Both the position numbers and the translations under genes were made by a program. Under the pieces are notes generated by a model. The model did no database searches and was not told where the DNA came from. It was given only the letters and a program-made list of their open reading frames with translations. From NCBI GenBank assembly GCA_001414485.1, contig LLEY01000190.1, positions 48,395-112,394 on the forward strand: DNA of 64,000 bases, written 5' to 3'. The stretch comes from Calycina herbarum (lineage: Eukaryota > Ascomycota > Leotiomycetes > Helotiales > Pezizellaceae). Shown piece by piece: positions 47,204 to 59,041 of this stretch (positions within the stretch are counted from its first letter, which is position 1; each line of letters begins with the position of its first letter).

Positions 47204-49053
47204 GAAGATTTCAAATGCAAGAGCTGTGCCAGAAAAGACCACAAAAAATCAGAGACCCTTCGTGTTTATGTATTGCAATTTCTTCTACTTTCCCCTCTTC
47301 TACTCGACAACACAAGCGATCTCTCAGCCTGCGGCAAGGCAGAGACGGCCATCCAAGCAATATCAAGTACAGGAGTCCTGCAGTTGGGCAAACGATGGCA
47401 TTGGTGGCCTCAAAGACCATCGAAGCATCTCGAACACCTTGTGTAACCAGCCTTCATTTCTTTCTCTACCTCTCTCAAGTCTCTTGCTATAATCTTTTAT
47501 TTCGCTTTCATCGAACTTCTTAACTTCTCTGAACTATCTAGAGGAAGCAAGAAATTCAAAAGATTTTACTAAGCACCTGAAAGAGGAGATATGCTAAATG
47601 TATTAGTTATCTTGACTTCTTTCTAAAAGGTTCATTGTTCTAGAGAAGCAGAATAATTAAGTTTCTTCGAACGAAGACGAGGAACGTACTTGAGATCGAA
47701 AAGAAGAGGGGCCCTTTCTGCAGCTTTTCAGAAAGAACTCGCTTTTAATAATCTTTATATATGCAAGAGTCCATGTTCACGCGATCTCAGGAGTGCGCAA
47801 CGACTTACTAGCTGGGTCATGGGTGGAGGGAGCGTTGAGCTCGAGGCCAGGGGTCGCTCCTTCAATCGCTTGACCCAAAGGGAGACGAGGTCAAAGCCTC
47901 TTCTTCCCTCGCATACTACCTCGACCTCAATTTGAGTTTCTCTTCCCGTCCCTAGACTCAAATTGGACTAGCTTTAGTTAAACCCCCCATCGGATTGAGA
48001 ATTTTCCCCGTCGCTCGCTTCTCTCGTTCGAAGTCAAAATCCGACCTTCGAGTCTTGGGTGGGCAGCCTCCTCGCGACCCATGCCAAAGTATTTTATTTG
48101 CCTTCAGAGAGGCGCGGAGCAAGACACCACGGAAGAAAAGTATGGATCCATGATAGCTCGTTGTGTTGTCGCTGATGACAACTGATTCCCGCGCTTCTAA
48201 ATTGGTATGTGCTGTTCAAGGCGGGACAGAAGAGAAGTCCTTACATGAGAAACAGGAGTAGTAGTTCTACTTATGTTCCTCTTGTCAGCATCTAGACTTA
48301 CGAATAATCTCAAGATCACTGCAACAGACAAACAGACAAGTGCTGAGGGTCAAGTTTGAGAGGTTGAGAGGAAGGAGAGACTCAAGATATGTCGCGTCAT
48401 CGAGAGAGTTGCAAGACTTCTGTTTCCTGCTCTGACAGGTCGCTCCTTCTCTTACACTCTTGCCTCAATTTTTCGAAATTGGTAGCCTACTATACTGATA
48501 TGCCAGTTGTCCCATCGATGATAGGAGGTGGTAGTATCAATACTATCGCTCGTCAATCTCTCAATTCTCCGACAAAGTTCTTTGCATCGACGTCCTTGGT
48601 ATCTCGCCAATTAAAGTCTATGTTTGATATATGAAACTCTGCAAAAAAGAGGAGTTTAAGAAGGGTTGACAGAAGAAGAAGGATGTAGAAAGCTGCTTAC
48701 CTCGAACTATAGGTCCCAGCTGAATTGATATCCAAAGAGACCTATGGGACATGACTTTACAAGCACGTGATATCATTTCTTCTCCCGTCCCGTCTAAGAA
48801 ACTCGAGCATGACTAGAGCAAAAACTAAAGGAAATCCTAGGGTCTCTGGAGAATTCTGGAACTGAACCACTCGAGTCACTCAATCTCCACAACCCTCAAG
48901 TTCATGACACTCGTGTAACACAAAACGGTGGGCTTCGTGGCCGACATTCAACCGGATTTTCAGGGCTCAGGAACTCGCCTCCACTCAACTGTTTCAACGT
49001 TAACTTCCAGCAACCCTTCTTTAGTACAACCTCATTCAAGCACGTCAGCAAAA
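47204..49053. other. Intergenic, 1.85 kb, no supported gene
   Basis: Divergent region between the conserved fungal gene and the alpha/beta hydrolase. Frames near 47215-47523 and 47690-47961 occur on both strands and resemble nothing. AT content is lower than in the repeat blocks. Confidence 0.4.
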
Positions 49054-50465
49054 ATGCAGAGCTTCAAGACCAACGACAACGTCACCTTGAAGTACCTAGA
49101 CACGGGTCTATCAGACAACCCGACGGATCCGAAGAAGCCTTGGCTAGTCCTAGTACGTTTCCTTGTTTCTTCGTCTACTTTTGATATATTATGCATATTG
49201 TGATATAACAGGTACCTGCAGTGATCATCCCCTCAACATCATCTCATGTCCAACCGAGTGGCTTTCGAAGGGTACCTTGTACCGCAGATCTGCGTCTGCC
49301 CGTGAGACTTCATGGCCATCGCAAGTTCCCGAGTCCATGGCACACGAAATATCACTTGAAAGGCCTTGCTCGCTTGGTCGTGACACTACCTATCCGTTCC
49401 TGTTCCATGCTGCATATTCAGAACATCATCCCCCACTTTTGTCTCCCCTTGAGTTTCTGTTCCTTCTGATATCTCAGAATTGTCTACTAGGTTGCTGGAA
49501 AGAAATTAAAATTCATGCTCACATCCAGACGTAATTATTAGATCCATGGTTTCACCGGCTCTTCTGCCGTCTGGCAACGCAACATTCCCGCTTTGGCAAA
49601 GCAGTATCGGGTCATTGCACTAGACCTCCGCGGTCACGGCGAGAGCGAAAAATGTAAACACGGGTATCATGTTATGAGATTAGCCCAGGATCTTCGAGAA
49701 CTTGTACTCTCACTTCAAGGAAGCATCGATCCAGACTGCAATACAAGCTGGAAGGCAATTGGAGGAAGTCTAGGGTGTTCAATTCTATGGTTCAACCACC
49801 CACCCCTCTTCCCACAAACCCCCAATGAAGAAGCTAACTCTGGTACGAATAGGGCATACGCCTCACTATTCACAACGGCACCTTTCACCCATATGATCTT
49901 TGTGGACCAGGCACCACTTCAGAATAGTGACCCCGCATCTGGTTGGGACCACCGATTCTGTAATCGGGGGATGAACAACCCACTTGCTGTGGCAGGACTT
50001 CAAGCTACGCTCGCCATTGCCCCGGAATTAGCACACAAGGGGACTATCGCGGCTTGCCTCTCCTATCGGGCTTTCCCGCTTGATACTGACAACATCACAC
50101 CTGAGAAACATGCTGCAGATGAAGACTTCTTTTTGAAAGAAGCGATGAAGGGTGACGCAGAGTGGTATGGAAAGTTGATGGCTGACCACACTGCTCTTGA
50201 CTGGCGAAATGCGATTCGTCGATGCTATGGCAAGGATAGCGGAAGTCATACCAAAGTATTGGTTTTGACGAGTACCAGAAGCGGATGTTTTCCTGCTGAT
50301 GGGCCACTGAAAGTGGTGGAACTAGTCAATGATGGAAGAGGGGAGGAGAAAGCTACTGGGCTCGCCGTCCAATGGGGAGGTCACTGGATGTATTGGGAGA
50401 ATCCAGAAAAGTTTGACAAGTTGTGTATAGACTTCTTAGCAGGCCATGAGGCACGCGATGACTGA
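49054..50465 (+). CDS. Alpha/beta hydrolase with unusually long intron
   Basis: Predicted serine hydrolase of the alpha/beta-hydrolase superfamily; substrate unknown. Two exons (49054-49152 and 49542-50465) give 340 residues. The join CTA|ATC restores the oxyanion motif LIHGFTGSSAVW. The nucleophile elbow is GGSLG (WKAIGGSLGCS). The likely base His lies in QWGGHWMYWENPEKF near the C-terminus, followed by a short helix. Helical-lid residues lie between LQNSDPASGW and the C-terminal domain. The intron is 389 nt, seven times the local norm. A second GT...AG pair abuts inside it (CAG at 49212 directly followed by GTACCT), but no exon is needed there. Confidence 0.82.
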
Positions 50466-50823
50466 GAAGAACACAAAAATCATCAATTATTATTGGTCTA
50501 TATATTGAAGAATTGTCATATACATATTACATCATGACTTGGCATCCATCTCTCGAATTATGCCAAATCGTTTCTTTTAAAACATACAGGCGAATCTCCC
50601 CAATTATTTTGGACATGCCATCTATATAGTAAAGTTTCGTAGAACGCCGTAGGGTATTGCCGCCTGGTAATTCAGATTTAAAAAGCGCCTTGAAAGTGGA
50701 AATTATGTGGCGCAAAAAATAAGTGGCGAAAGAATGGCCGCGGGGCGAGTTCTTGTAAGCTGTACTTACACTGTGCAATACGTTTTTGATTGTTGTTGTA
50801 GTGGAACACGAAGCATGATTTGT
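50466..50823. terminator. Convergent 3' region
   Basis: The 358 bp between the convergent alpha/beta hydrolase and Zn2Cys6 genes presumably hold both polyadenylation sites. AATTATTATTGG and TATATA words occur just after the hydrolase stop. No gene recognised. Confidence 0.35.
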
Positions 50824-53810
50824 TCACCCGCTTCCGTTTTGATTGGGCTCAAGGGTCCAATCTATCCCATCCAACAAAGCGTCCAGAGCCACAGAGGATT
50901 GATTGTAATCGTTGAATTGTTCGGAGCCGTCGCTAGCTGGCTTCTCCCATCCGTTGGGCGGAGCAAGATATCCCACGCTGGGAAACCATGATTTTTCAGG
51001 ATTCTGCTCAGCTTGACGAAATGGGAACTGCATTGTATTGCTGCTGTCTCTTGGTACGTCGGACTGTGGAGGTTCTCTGGAGAAAGGACATGCAGCATCC
51101 CCGGGAGTCGCGCTTCGAGGGCACGAGGCTGAAGCGAGGTCTCGAAGCTGTAGCATCGGTGTGAATTGTGGGACAAAAGGCTTGCTGGATGGTGTGTCTT
51201 GCTTGCTGGAGGCATATTCAACCGACTGAACATTCCAAAAACGTACATTGTCGGGGCGAGTATTCGATTTCAGAGTATTATCCGCAGCGAACATCGATTC
51301 CACCAGGGGCTCCTCCCATATTGAAGATTTTCTAGAGAAAGCTGCCATTTCATCAACAGTCATTGGCTGCCCATTCCGTGAGGCAAGCATCCCATTCATT
51401 GGTATGTTTGGAACCCCACCATGAACATCTTCTGCCACTCGACAAGTATAAGGTCTATTATTGGCCTCTATCCCACTTGCCTCAATATCGAGCTCTAACT
51501 GAGCAGTGAAATGCTTGGTAATGTTGTGTTTCTTCCCTATTGCGTTCATAGCGGACAGAATAAAATGGAGGTCGGATGAGCTTTGGGGACTTGGTCCTTC
51601 GTTTGTCGCATTGTGGAGGCAAACCCCCGCGGCGACGTATAAACAAAAGCCCATCCAGCTATGTATCTATGTATGTTGTTAGCGTTTTCTGGTATAATTT
51701 GAAAATAAACTAACAAGTGAAGCATCTACGTGACTGATTAGACGCATTATATTAGCAATTTCTTGGGCCGCAGTAAGACTTCTTCTTCTGCTTTGCCGGA
51801 CAACCTCAGCGTCGAGATCATGACGCTCTGCTGTGAGGATGGCAGCCTGATGAAGGCAAATTATGGATGCATGGATACTGCAGTATATTAGCTATGGATT
51901 TTCTCGTTCAAAGGAGGGGCGGGAGCCGGGAGGATTATATTCCTCCCAATTACCCGAAAAAGAGGCTCAGAAGAAGGGGGAAAACTTGTGTACTTACTTC
52001 ATGTGAAGGAAGACAACATTCATATTTCGGCGACCACCCGGCATTCGTAAATTTTCAGGTAAAAACATGAAAGTATTAGACAACACATTATCCATTTTCC
52101 TGTGTCTCTTCCAGAATTCGCCTTCTGCTATGTCTTCGGGGTGTTCATTCCCACCACTCTGATGCAAATGTTGAAAGTTGTGACCAAAAAGTGTGGCCGA
52201 TAATATCACACCCCCAAAAGGAGATATGTGTGGGGCACCATTAGGAGTTAAAGCATCTGCGAGAGAGACAGAGCTTTGTGGAATACCCATTTCGAAAGAC
52301 TCGTCCGAACAAGGAAGGTTGGTATGTATCTGAGCAGGCGTGAGTAGGGTGGTTTTAGAAGGGGTAGTAGACCAACTTCTTCCTCATTAATTATCATGGG
52401 CCAGCCAGTCCCTGAACTTGCCCAACGATCTCCATAGAACGCTCCCCAAAAAGTTCGCCGTCTTTCTTCCTTTTCAATCCAGTCACGGGGTGGTGGTAGA
52501 ATCTGCTTGGTATCTGATGCATCACCATCTAGACGATGCAAGCCTAACATATGCACCATTCTCACCATTCGTCCCGTGCTCATCCACGAACGGGAAAAGT
52601 ATGTTTTTTTGGCTTCATAGTGTGCTATCAGGCCCCAGGTTTGGGCGTGATACAAGCTCACGAACGTCTCTCCATAGCCCTATGTGGGGTAAGCAGGGTC
52701 CTCGAGAACACAGTGTCACCACCCACCTTCATTTCAGCAGCCTCTATATATTTCCTAGCTCGCTTATAAAATATATCTTCGTAATTTTCGTACTTGTCTG
52801 TTAGAGCAGCAGCTGTTGCCCAAATAGCATAGCGTAAACAAATTGGTGGACGCATGTGGGGGGCCCTATCAAAAGAAGCTAAATATCGGTACTTGTGCAT
52901 CATTGGAATACTTGGATGATATCTATCAAAGTATATTTCATGACTGCATATATCGTGTTAGTGAAAAAGAAGAAATTGGGACAAGTACAAAATTGTGTCT
53001 ACTGGCATGAGACTCAAGGGACTACCCCACATGAACGATACAACTTTGATCAGTTCTCACCTGGATAATTGTTGTGCACTTTACACCCTTGATATTGGAC
53101 TGTGGAATGCAACCCAAAACTTGGTGTACGAGGCCAAAAAAATAGGACTTTTCAAAAGGGCATGGTAGGCACCGAAGACATACAGTTCATCTATAATGTA
53201 TGCCGGTGGCAGAGGTTCATCCAAGCCTAAGCTTATCAGTTCTTGGGACAATGGCGCTTCAGCCGGAGGAGCTGGCGGGGTAGGCTGTGGTCTGTATTCG
53301 AATTGTTTGGCATGAAAGGAAGCGTCGAGCACCGCGTCTTCGATGTCCAAATCCAGATCCAAATCTTTGGCAATAGTATTCCAATCGGTCTCTACGTTGG
53401 GCGCCGAGGCAACGGGCATTTTCTTCTGCTGTGCGTTGACCTCGGAGACAAGCCTGGTCTCTACTTGTGCTGGTCTTTGTAAATTTCTGACTCTCTCTTC
53501 CAGTTTTGCTGCATCTCTTACCAAGTCTAGCCTCCAGCTCCTTCATGTTCCGCCTCTTCGAACCCGGATTTCTCCTCCGCTCGGGATATTCGCACTCGTG
53601 CCCTAGACGTGTACAGGTTGCACATTGTGGTTTGACTCGGTCACAACGCAGCTTTCTTTTCCGGCACGATACACAAGAAATTGTTTTTTCTGGAGGCTTT
53701 ATTTCCGTGCCAGCGCCTAGGCCTACAGGCGAAGACTCTGTATTGGTGATAGGAGCTGGTTCAGCAACCACGGCGCTTGGCGAAGTGGAGGAGGTATTGG
53801 AGTTCGACAT
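50824..53810 (-). CDS. Zn2Cys6 transcription factor with fungal-specific TF domain
   Basis: Sequence-specific regulator. Seven exons (53522-53810, 53184-53469, 52727-52943, 52377-52679, 51998-52329, 51715-51877, 50824-51666) give 810 residues with every phase consistent. The zinc cluster has six cysteines at C46, C49, C56, C63, C66 and C73 (CVSCRKRKLRC...CATCTRLGHEC). A short linker and dimerisation helix (ELEARLAQVETRL) span the first intron (52 nt). The fungal-specific TF domain starts near YFDRYHPSIPMMHK and includes MVRMVHMLGLHRLDG, KEERRRTFWGAFYGDRW and LPCSDESFEMG. The second intron is 240 nt, unusually long, and the fifth is 120 nt. The C-terminal 240 residues are Ser/Pro/Gln-rich, a possible activation region. 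Targets are unknown. Confidence 0.92.
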
Positions 53811-55294
53811 CGGAAATGCGCCTCCTCGAGTAGCTAGCTATACACTATGGGGTTTTGGCGGAGGGAAGGAAGGAGAATCCAACATCGGAATATCAAGTGC
53901 GTAGTTTTGCGTCGCGCGCCGCTTGGGATTGTAAATATAATTGCTAAGGTTTGTTCCAAGCTAGGTGGTTAACTGACTTTTGGCGTTGTCGTGGCGTGCC
54001 TGAATCTTCATCATATGTTGTCTCTAAAGCCACCGTAAAAAGGTGAAGGCTGGCCGTCAAGGTTCTCAGCCTTACAGCCTTACACGTGACTTAAAGAACT
54101 CACCAATCACGGTCTAGCAGCAGGAGCCAAGGCTGAATCGGAGTTTGCACCTCTGTGTGGATCGTGGCAACGTTCTCACTGCAACCACACACGACTTCCG
54201 CTCAACATCCGCCGACGGTCCCTCTTCAACAACACCATGCAACATCAATTACTGGAGAGCCCCTCCGACATCTTGCCTATACTACTCTAGCACTGGCTAC
54301 CGCCAAGGCATCTTTCGCCTCCTGCCGTCTCTATGCACTCCACTCACTCCCTTCGCGCAAAACCGGAGTTGCAAGCGCGTTAAAGCAAATCAATTTTTGT
54401 CGTACTGGATTCGACCCTTTCAGATTCTTCTCCCTCCGAACCTTGCTCAAATACTTCGCGGGTGGTCATATGTGGGAGGCCGTCCTCTCTCTTGACGATG
54501 TACATTGCTACATACTTGTTTGTCGGGTCCAGTTCGAGTAGCTTTGATGCCAACTGTCACACGACTCTTGTAACCAAGCTCAGTTGAGTTGTGATGAATT
54601 AAGATTGTAAACTGGGACGTGTATTCTGGCTAACACGATATAGATGGAAATGTTTCTTGTGGGAACTACAAGTCATATTCCCACATCTTCTAGAAATCAT
54701 GGGCTGGCTTCTTTCTCTTTTGCCAGCAGGCTACAGCTGCCAAAAGGTTGCCGTCATTTTTGGTGGGACGAGGCTTGCTGGCGGACATCTCAACCGCAGT
54801 CAATGCAAGAACCCCTTGTATCACCATTTGCCTGACTGTATAGCGATGCTGGGGTCCTCATCGAGGGTATTATATCGATGGGCAACATTTCCAGAAAAAT
54901 CACCTGCGCTTGCATCTTTCTATGGCCTAGCACCCGCTTCTCAATCAAAAAAGAGGGTCTGAAAACTCAGTCCCCAATCATTACTCTACAGAGAGGGGGG
55001 ACAAAGCAATCAATTCTTGACTCACCGCGCAAGTGGCAGAATGCATTCGATGCTGCTACCTCGTGAGTCGATGCTGTCATTTGTCCCAGAACTCTGTGTG
55101 TATACCTTCACTAGAACGGTGAGTAAAAATCTTTCGCTTGTCCTTCCAGTATTTGGGATATATGTACTCCTTCAAAGTTGGAGGAACCCTCATTATCTTT
55201 TCAAAAAGATTTACACTCTTGTCCAATATTTCAGTCTTGGTTTTCTCCATTGTCCGCAAAATAAAAAACGACAACTTCCCCTTCCAATTGCGTT
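53811..55294. other. Intergenic, 1.5 kb, no supported gene
   Basis: Divergent region between the Zn2Cys6 gene and the metal ATPase. Frames at 54145-54541 and 55017-55376 are C/T-rich and overlap in several phases; none is recognisable. It probably contains both promoters. Confidence 0.4.
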
Positions 55295-58027
55295 ATGTGT
55301 TCGAATAACGAGCCCTCATGCGAGTATCATCCTCCACGACCAATTCCGTCAGCCAAACGAAGACTCTGGCCTTTAGTCAAACGGTCCAAATGCTCTTCGC
55401 ATATTTCACACGATCACCACCGAAAAGACGATTCTGCCGAAAGCACACTGAGCGATTGTTCTGGGAAGAATTGCTGCAATGGAAAGAACCCGTGCATTTT
55501 TGATTCACCGGCTACTGCAGAATCTCCACATCTTTTTGATGCCATCAGCTCAGCTCAAACCCTTCCTATTACCGACGTCGATGATCGCCAGTTTCAGCAC
55601 CGGCATATACTTTTAGAAGTAGATGTTAAGGTCTGCTGTGGAGGGTGCGGGTCACTGAACAAACTCCCCAATCTCTTGGGCGCCTTTCCGGAAATCTCGA
55701 ATCTAAAGATTCGCCATAAATCTTCACAGGTGGAGTTTGATCTGGACGAATCGCCAGCGCTCAACAAAGAAAACCTACGGGAGGTTTTTCGCCGGCGGAC
55801 ACCTGAGTACGCGTTTAAAATCATTCCATTCGGACCTGGATTGGAACTGATAGTGGATGGTAACCCCACGGGATATCTCAAAGGATATCCAAATGGGATC
55901 ACAGGAGTGGTGGACATTGGGAAGAATAAGATTTGTGTAAATTATGAATCAGAAGTTATTGGGGCAAGAAAACTTTTCTCTCATCCATTTTTTCGAAATC
56001 CACGCCTTGCGCCACCCTCACCACCCTCTCAAATATCCAAAGAAAAATCAAAATTACGCGACTTGACGCTACTCACATTTCTTTCCGCCTTTTTTACAAC
56101 ACCTGTTCTCATCCTAGCCTACGCAGAGTACCTTATATGGGACGAATTACTCCGTGGAGCGATTGAATTGACTTTGGCAACACTCGTCCAATTTGGTATT
56201 GGGGGCTTCTTTTACAAGTCCGCTTACAACGATCTCCGCTCCACAGGCAAACCAGGAATGGACATGCTCGTTGTTCTTTCGACTACCACCGCTTACATAT
56301 GTTCGCTGACCTCCTATATTTTTACGGCCTTGAACCATCTTTTTCCCTTGGGGCCATTTTTCGAGGTCAGCACACTGTTGGTCACTCTTATCATGGCTGG
56401 CAAAGCCATTAGTGCATTTGCACACCAGAAAGCCTTGGAATCGATATCTATGGAGTCCCTCCAACCTTCACTAGCAAATGTCATTATTGATCCAAAGACA
56501 AACAACGAAGTATCACCCCTGGATGTACGTCTGCTGGAATATGACGACGTGTTTGTAGTTCAGCCGAATGAAAGTATAATTACTGATGGCTTTGTGGTTT
56601 CTGGAGAATCAGATATCGACGAGTCGATGATAACCGGGGAATCCGTGTTGGTCCACAAAACAAAAAATTCGGAGGTCTTCGCAGGTTCAGTAAATCACTC
56701 CGGAATCCTGAAGGTCCAGGTTTCTCATTTGGTCCACGAAAATACCATCAAAGTCATTGGTAGCATGGTTGATGAAGCAAAATCATCAAAGTCCAAAATT
56801 CAGGATACTGCAGATCTCGTCGCTGGGCATTTCGTTTCCGTTATTCTGGTTGTCGCCTTGTCGGTGTTCATGATATGGTCAATTGTTGGTGTTCTGGTAC
56901 AAAAGAAAGCTGTGGCAGATTCATGCTTCATGGCGGCTTCATTTGCTATTACCACGCTTGTCGTTTCTTGCCCTTGTGCTATCGGCCTGGCGGTTCCCAT
57001 GGTTGTCGCTATTGTGGGAGGCGTTGGGGCGAAACACGGGTTAATTCTCAAAACGTCCCAGACCATGGAGATCGCGCGGAAAACCTCGCATGTCGTATTT
57101 GACAAAACCGGCACTCTAACGGAGGAAAAACTCTCTGTCGCCTTTGAGGAATATCCGAAAGAAGAATCCGATCAGATCGCCTCTATCATACTCGCGACTT
57201 CTATGGTCAGCAAGCATCCTACAAGCATTGCACTTGCTTCATATTTTAGCAAAGGCGCCGTCAGTCATATACAATTGGAATTTGCAACTTTCATTCCAGG
57301 CAAGGGCGTGGAAGCGAAAATGGGTGAAGCAGTAGTTCGCGTGGGGAACCCATACTGGCTGGGTGTTGAATCTTCCCCTGCCGTGCACGAGGCATTGCGC
57401 CGCAACCTGACAATATTATGTGTCACCAAGAATGATCAACTGCTGGCAACATTTGGGCTTCAAGGCCAACTTCGAGCCGACGCACTGGAAATGATCAAAG
57501 AGTTGGAACGGCGGTCTATTTCCGTTTCGCTCATCAGCGGTGACAACGACCCAGCCGTTCAAGCACTAGCCTCACAAGCTGGGATATCACCACACTGCAC
57601 ACGATCTCGATGTAGTCCGAGTGGAAAAAGAGACTACGTCGAGGACCTCCTCCAGAAAAACAAAGACAACGTCGTCCTCTTCTGTGGTGACGGAACGAAC
57701 GATGCTATTGCCTTGGCTCAAGCTACGATAGGGGTTCATATGAGTGGTGGTACTGGCATTGCTCAAGATGCGGCTGATGTCGTACTGATGCGACCTTCTC
57801 TTTTGAGCATCATTACTCTGATTGATCTATCGAGGGCCTTTCACAAACGTGTACTTTTCAACTTTGTTTGGTGTTTCGTCTACAATATTTTTGCGGTTTT
57901 GCTGGCTGCAGGGGTGTTTCTTACGTTTCGTGTTAGTATTCCGCCGCAGTATGCGGGGTTGGGAGAGGTTATTAGTGTGTTGCCTGTTATTATTGTCGCG
58001 GTTTCGTTGAGGTGGAGTAGGTTTTAG
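55295..58027 (+). CDS. P1B-type copper/heavy-metal ATPase (Pca1/CrpA-like)
   Basis: Metal-translocating P-type ATPase that uses ATP to export Cu+ (or Cd2+) from the cytosol. Intron-less, 910 residues. The N-terminus is Cys/His-rich (SGKNCCNGKNPC at about 56-67, SSHISHDHH at about 34-42) and continues with a degenerate metal-binding domain carrying VCCGGCG (113-119) instead of GMTCxxC. Eight membrane segments follow. The actuator motif is TGES (447-450), the channel motif CPC (559-561, SCPCAIGLA), the phosphorylation site DKTGT (603-607), the P1B-specific SxHP (639-642) and the hinge GDGTND (798-803). The domain order matches fungal Pca1/CrpA copper-resistance pumps. A CxC-less, Cys-rich N-terminus may regulate stability, as in yeast Pca1; that is inference. 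Confidence 0.93.
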   Translation: MCSNNEPSCEYHPPRPIPSAKRRLWPLVKRSKCSSHISHDHHRKDDSAESTLSDCSGKNCCNGKNPCIFDSPATAESPHLFDAISSAQTLPITDVDDRQFQHRHILLEVDVKVCCGGCGSLNKLPNLLGAFPEISNLKIRHKSSQVEFDLDESPALNKENLREVFRRRTPEYAFKIIPFGPGLELIVDGNPTGYLKGYPNGITGVVDIGKNKICVNYESEVIGARKLFSHPFFRNPRLAPPSPPSQISKEKSKLRDLTLLTFLSAFFTTPVLILAYAEYLIWDELLRGAIELTLATLVQFGIGGFFYKSAYNDLRSTGKPGMDMLVVLSTTTAYICSLTSYIFTALNHLFPLGPFFEVSTLLVTLIMAGKAISAFAHQKALESISMESLQPSLANVIIDPKTNNEVSPLDVRLLEYDDVFVVQPNESIITDGFVVSGESDIDESMITGESVLVHKTKNSEVFAGSVNHSGILKVQVSHLVHENTIKVIGSMVDEAKSSKSKIQDTADLVAGHFVSVILVVALSVFMIWSIVGVLVQKKAVADSCFMAASFAITTLVVSCPCAIGLAVPMVVAIVGGVGAKHGLILKTSQTMEIARKTSHVVFDKTGTLTEEKLSVAFEEYPKEESDQIASIILATSMVSKHPTSIALASYFSKGAVSHIQLEFATFIPGKGVEAKMGEAVVRVGNPYWLGVESSPAVHEALRRNLTILCVTKNDQLLATFGLQGQLRADALEMIKELERRSISVSLISGDNDPAVQALASQAGISPHCTRSRCSPSGKRDYVEDLLQKNKDNVVLFCGDGTNDAIALAQATIGVHMSGGTGIAQDAADVVLMRPSLLSIITLIDLSRAFHKRVLFNFVWCFVYNIFAVLLAAGVFLTFRVSIPPQYAGLGEVISVLPVIIVAVSLRWSRF

Positions 58028-58708
58028 ACGTTGTACTTTTCTTGGGTGTGGGATACCTCTTGGTTGGTAAATATGTTGGATGGTGGCTATCTAAGAGGTA
58101 TGGGTCTTGTGGGATTTTGTTCTCGGTGTTCTCGTTGGCTTTGTTTTCACATCATCATTGGCTATTGGTATCTGTTGGCTTGGTGCCTATTTTTACACTG
58201 TGAGCATCCCCAAGGCAAAAGTGGTTTCATAAAAGCAAAAGTTGCAATTGTGTATTGGAGATATTACTTGTAGGATAATGAACGAGCATTGGATACGATC
58301 TAGGATAAGTAGATTTTCTTATTAGATTTAAGCGAATAGCAATTTGATTCACTCAAAGACGCGAAAGTGTCTGTGCCCCTACTCCGAAGCAACAACATAC
58401 GTCAAGCCTAAATAGGTTTAGTCCGTAAGGTTTACTAAATAATAAAAGCCTACCTTCGAGATCTCAATCCGTTTTCTCTTTCAGTCCCATCTTCAAATCA
58501 ACCTCGTGTCTATTAGCACCACTATACTATTTCAGCTACAGGGCAGGGCGGATTCCAGAATGGAGGACGAACTTTGCACTCGCATACGTCTCACATGGCC
58601 CTGGACGAGAACCCGAGCGATTAGGAACATTCACCAGGCCCGTCTTCCCTCTCACAATACATGGACTTGGACTTGGACTTGGACGAAATGCCTAGCGAGT
58701 CCATCAAT
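58028..58708. other. Intergenic between metal ATPase and 2EXR gene
   Basis: No supported gene. Contains the ATPase 3' end. A short (TTGGAC)n run lies near 58666-58684. Confidence 0.4.
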
Positions 58709-59041
58709 TCACCAAACCAACACCCTCACTGCACCAAGTATGAAAGTTCGAGGAGGTTCAAAGGAAGAAGCAAGTTTCCACTAGAGGAAGAGTTAGAGTA
58801 TGTTAGATGAGTGGAATAATACAAAACTTACAATACGGAGACGAATGTCGATGGGAAATTCAGGGAAGAATGTGAAGTTTTGTTCGTTTGGCTTGGGTTC
58901 GGGTTCGATTTCGGGAACGAATAGGTAGTCTCTTTGCTCATAGCGCAATACAAGCTTCAACTTTGACTCTTGTGGATCATGGTCTGCGTGTTGTGTATCG
59001 ACTGGTGCATCACCGATGCCGTGGTTTGCTGGGGTTGACAT
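58709..59041 (-). CDS. Short 2EXR-domain protein, apparently truncated
   Basis: Exons 58832-59041 and 58709-58780 (51-nt intron, phase 0) give 93 residues. After an acidic N-terminus (HADHDPQESKLKL) the segment FTFFPEFPIDIRLRI|WKLA is the 2EXR signature of the fungal family, with the Trp encoded directly after the intron. Family members are normally 200 residues or more, and most of the downstream beta-rich part is missing: a TGA follows about 20 codons later. Either the gene is truncated, or another intron begins before the stop (a GTGAGG lies just upstream) and leads to an exon I could not place. Function of the family is unknown. Confidence 0.55.

Noticed and set aside
49163..49534. 123-codon frame within the hydrolase intron
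   Set aside because: It does not join in frame with the flanking exons while preserving HGFTG, and shows no similarity.
53509..53521. A 13-nt GTAAGAGATGCAG 'mini-intron' in the Zn2Cys6 gene that would restore frame
   Set aside because: The same donor with an acceptor 39 nt further gives a normal 52-nt intron in the same phase and a coiled-coil ELEARLAQVETRL, so no ultrashort intron is needed.
54145..54541. Overlapping frames between the regulator and the metal ATPase
   Set aside because: Two overlapping phases are equally open in a C/T-rich promoter region; no domain.
55295..58027. Metal ATPase, adjacent Zn2Cys6 factor and hydrolase as a biosynthetic gene cluster
   Set aside because: No core synthase (polyketide, peptide or terpene) is present and the neighbours lack a common pathway.
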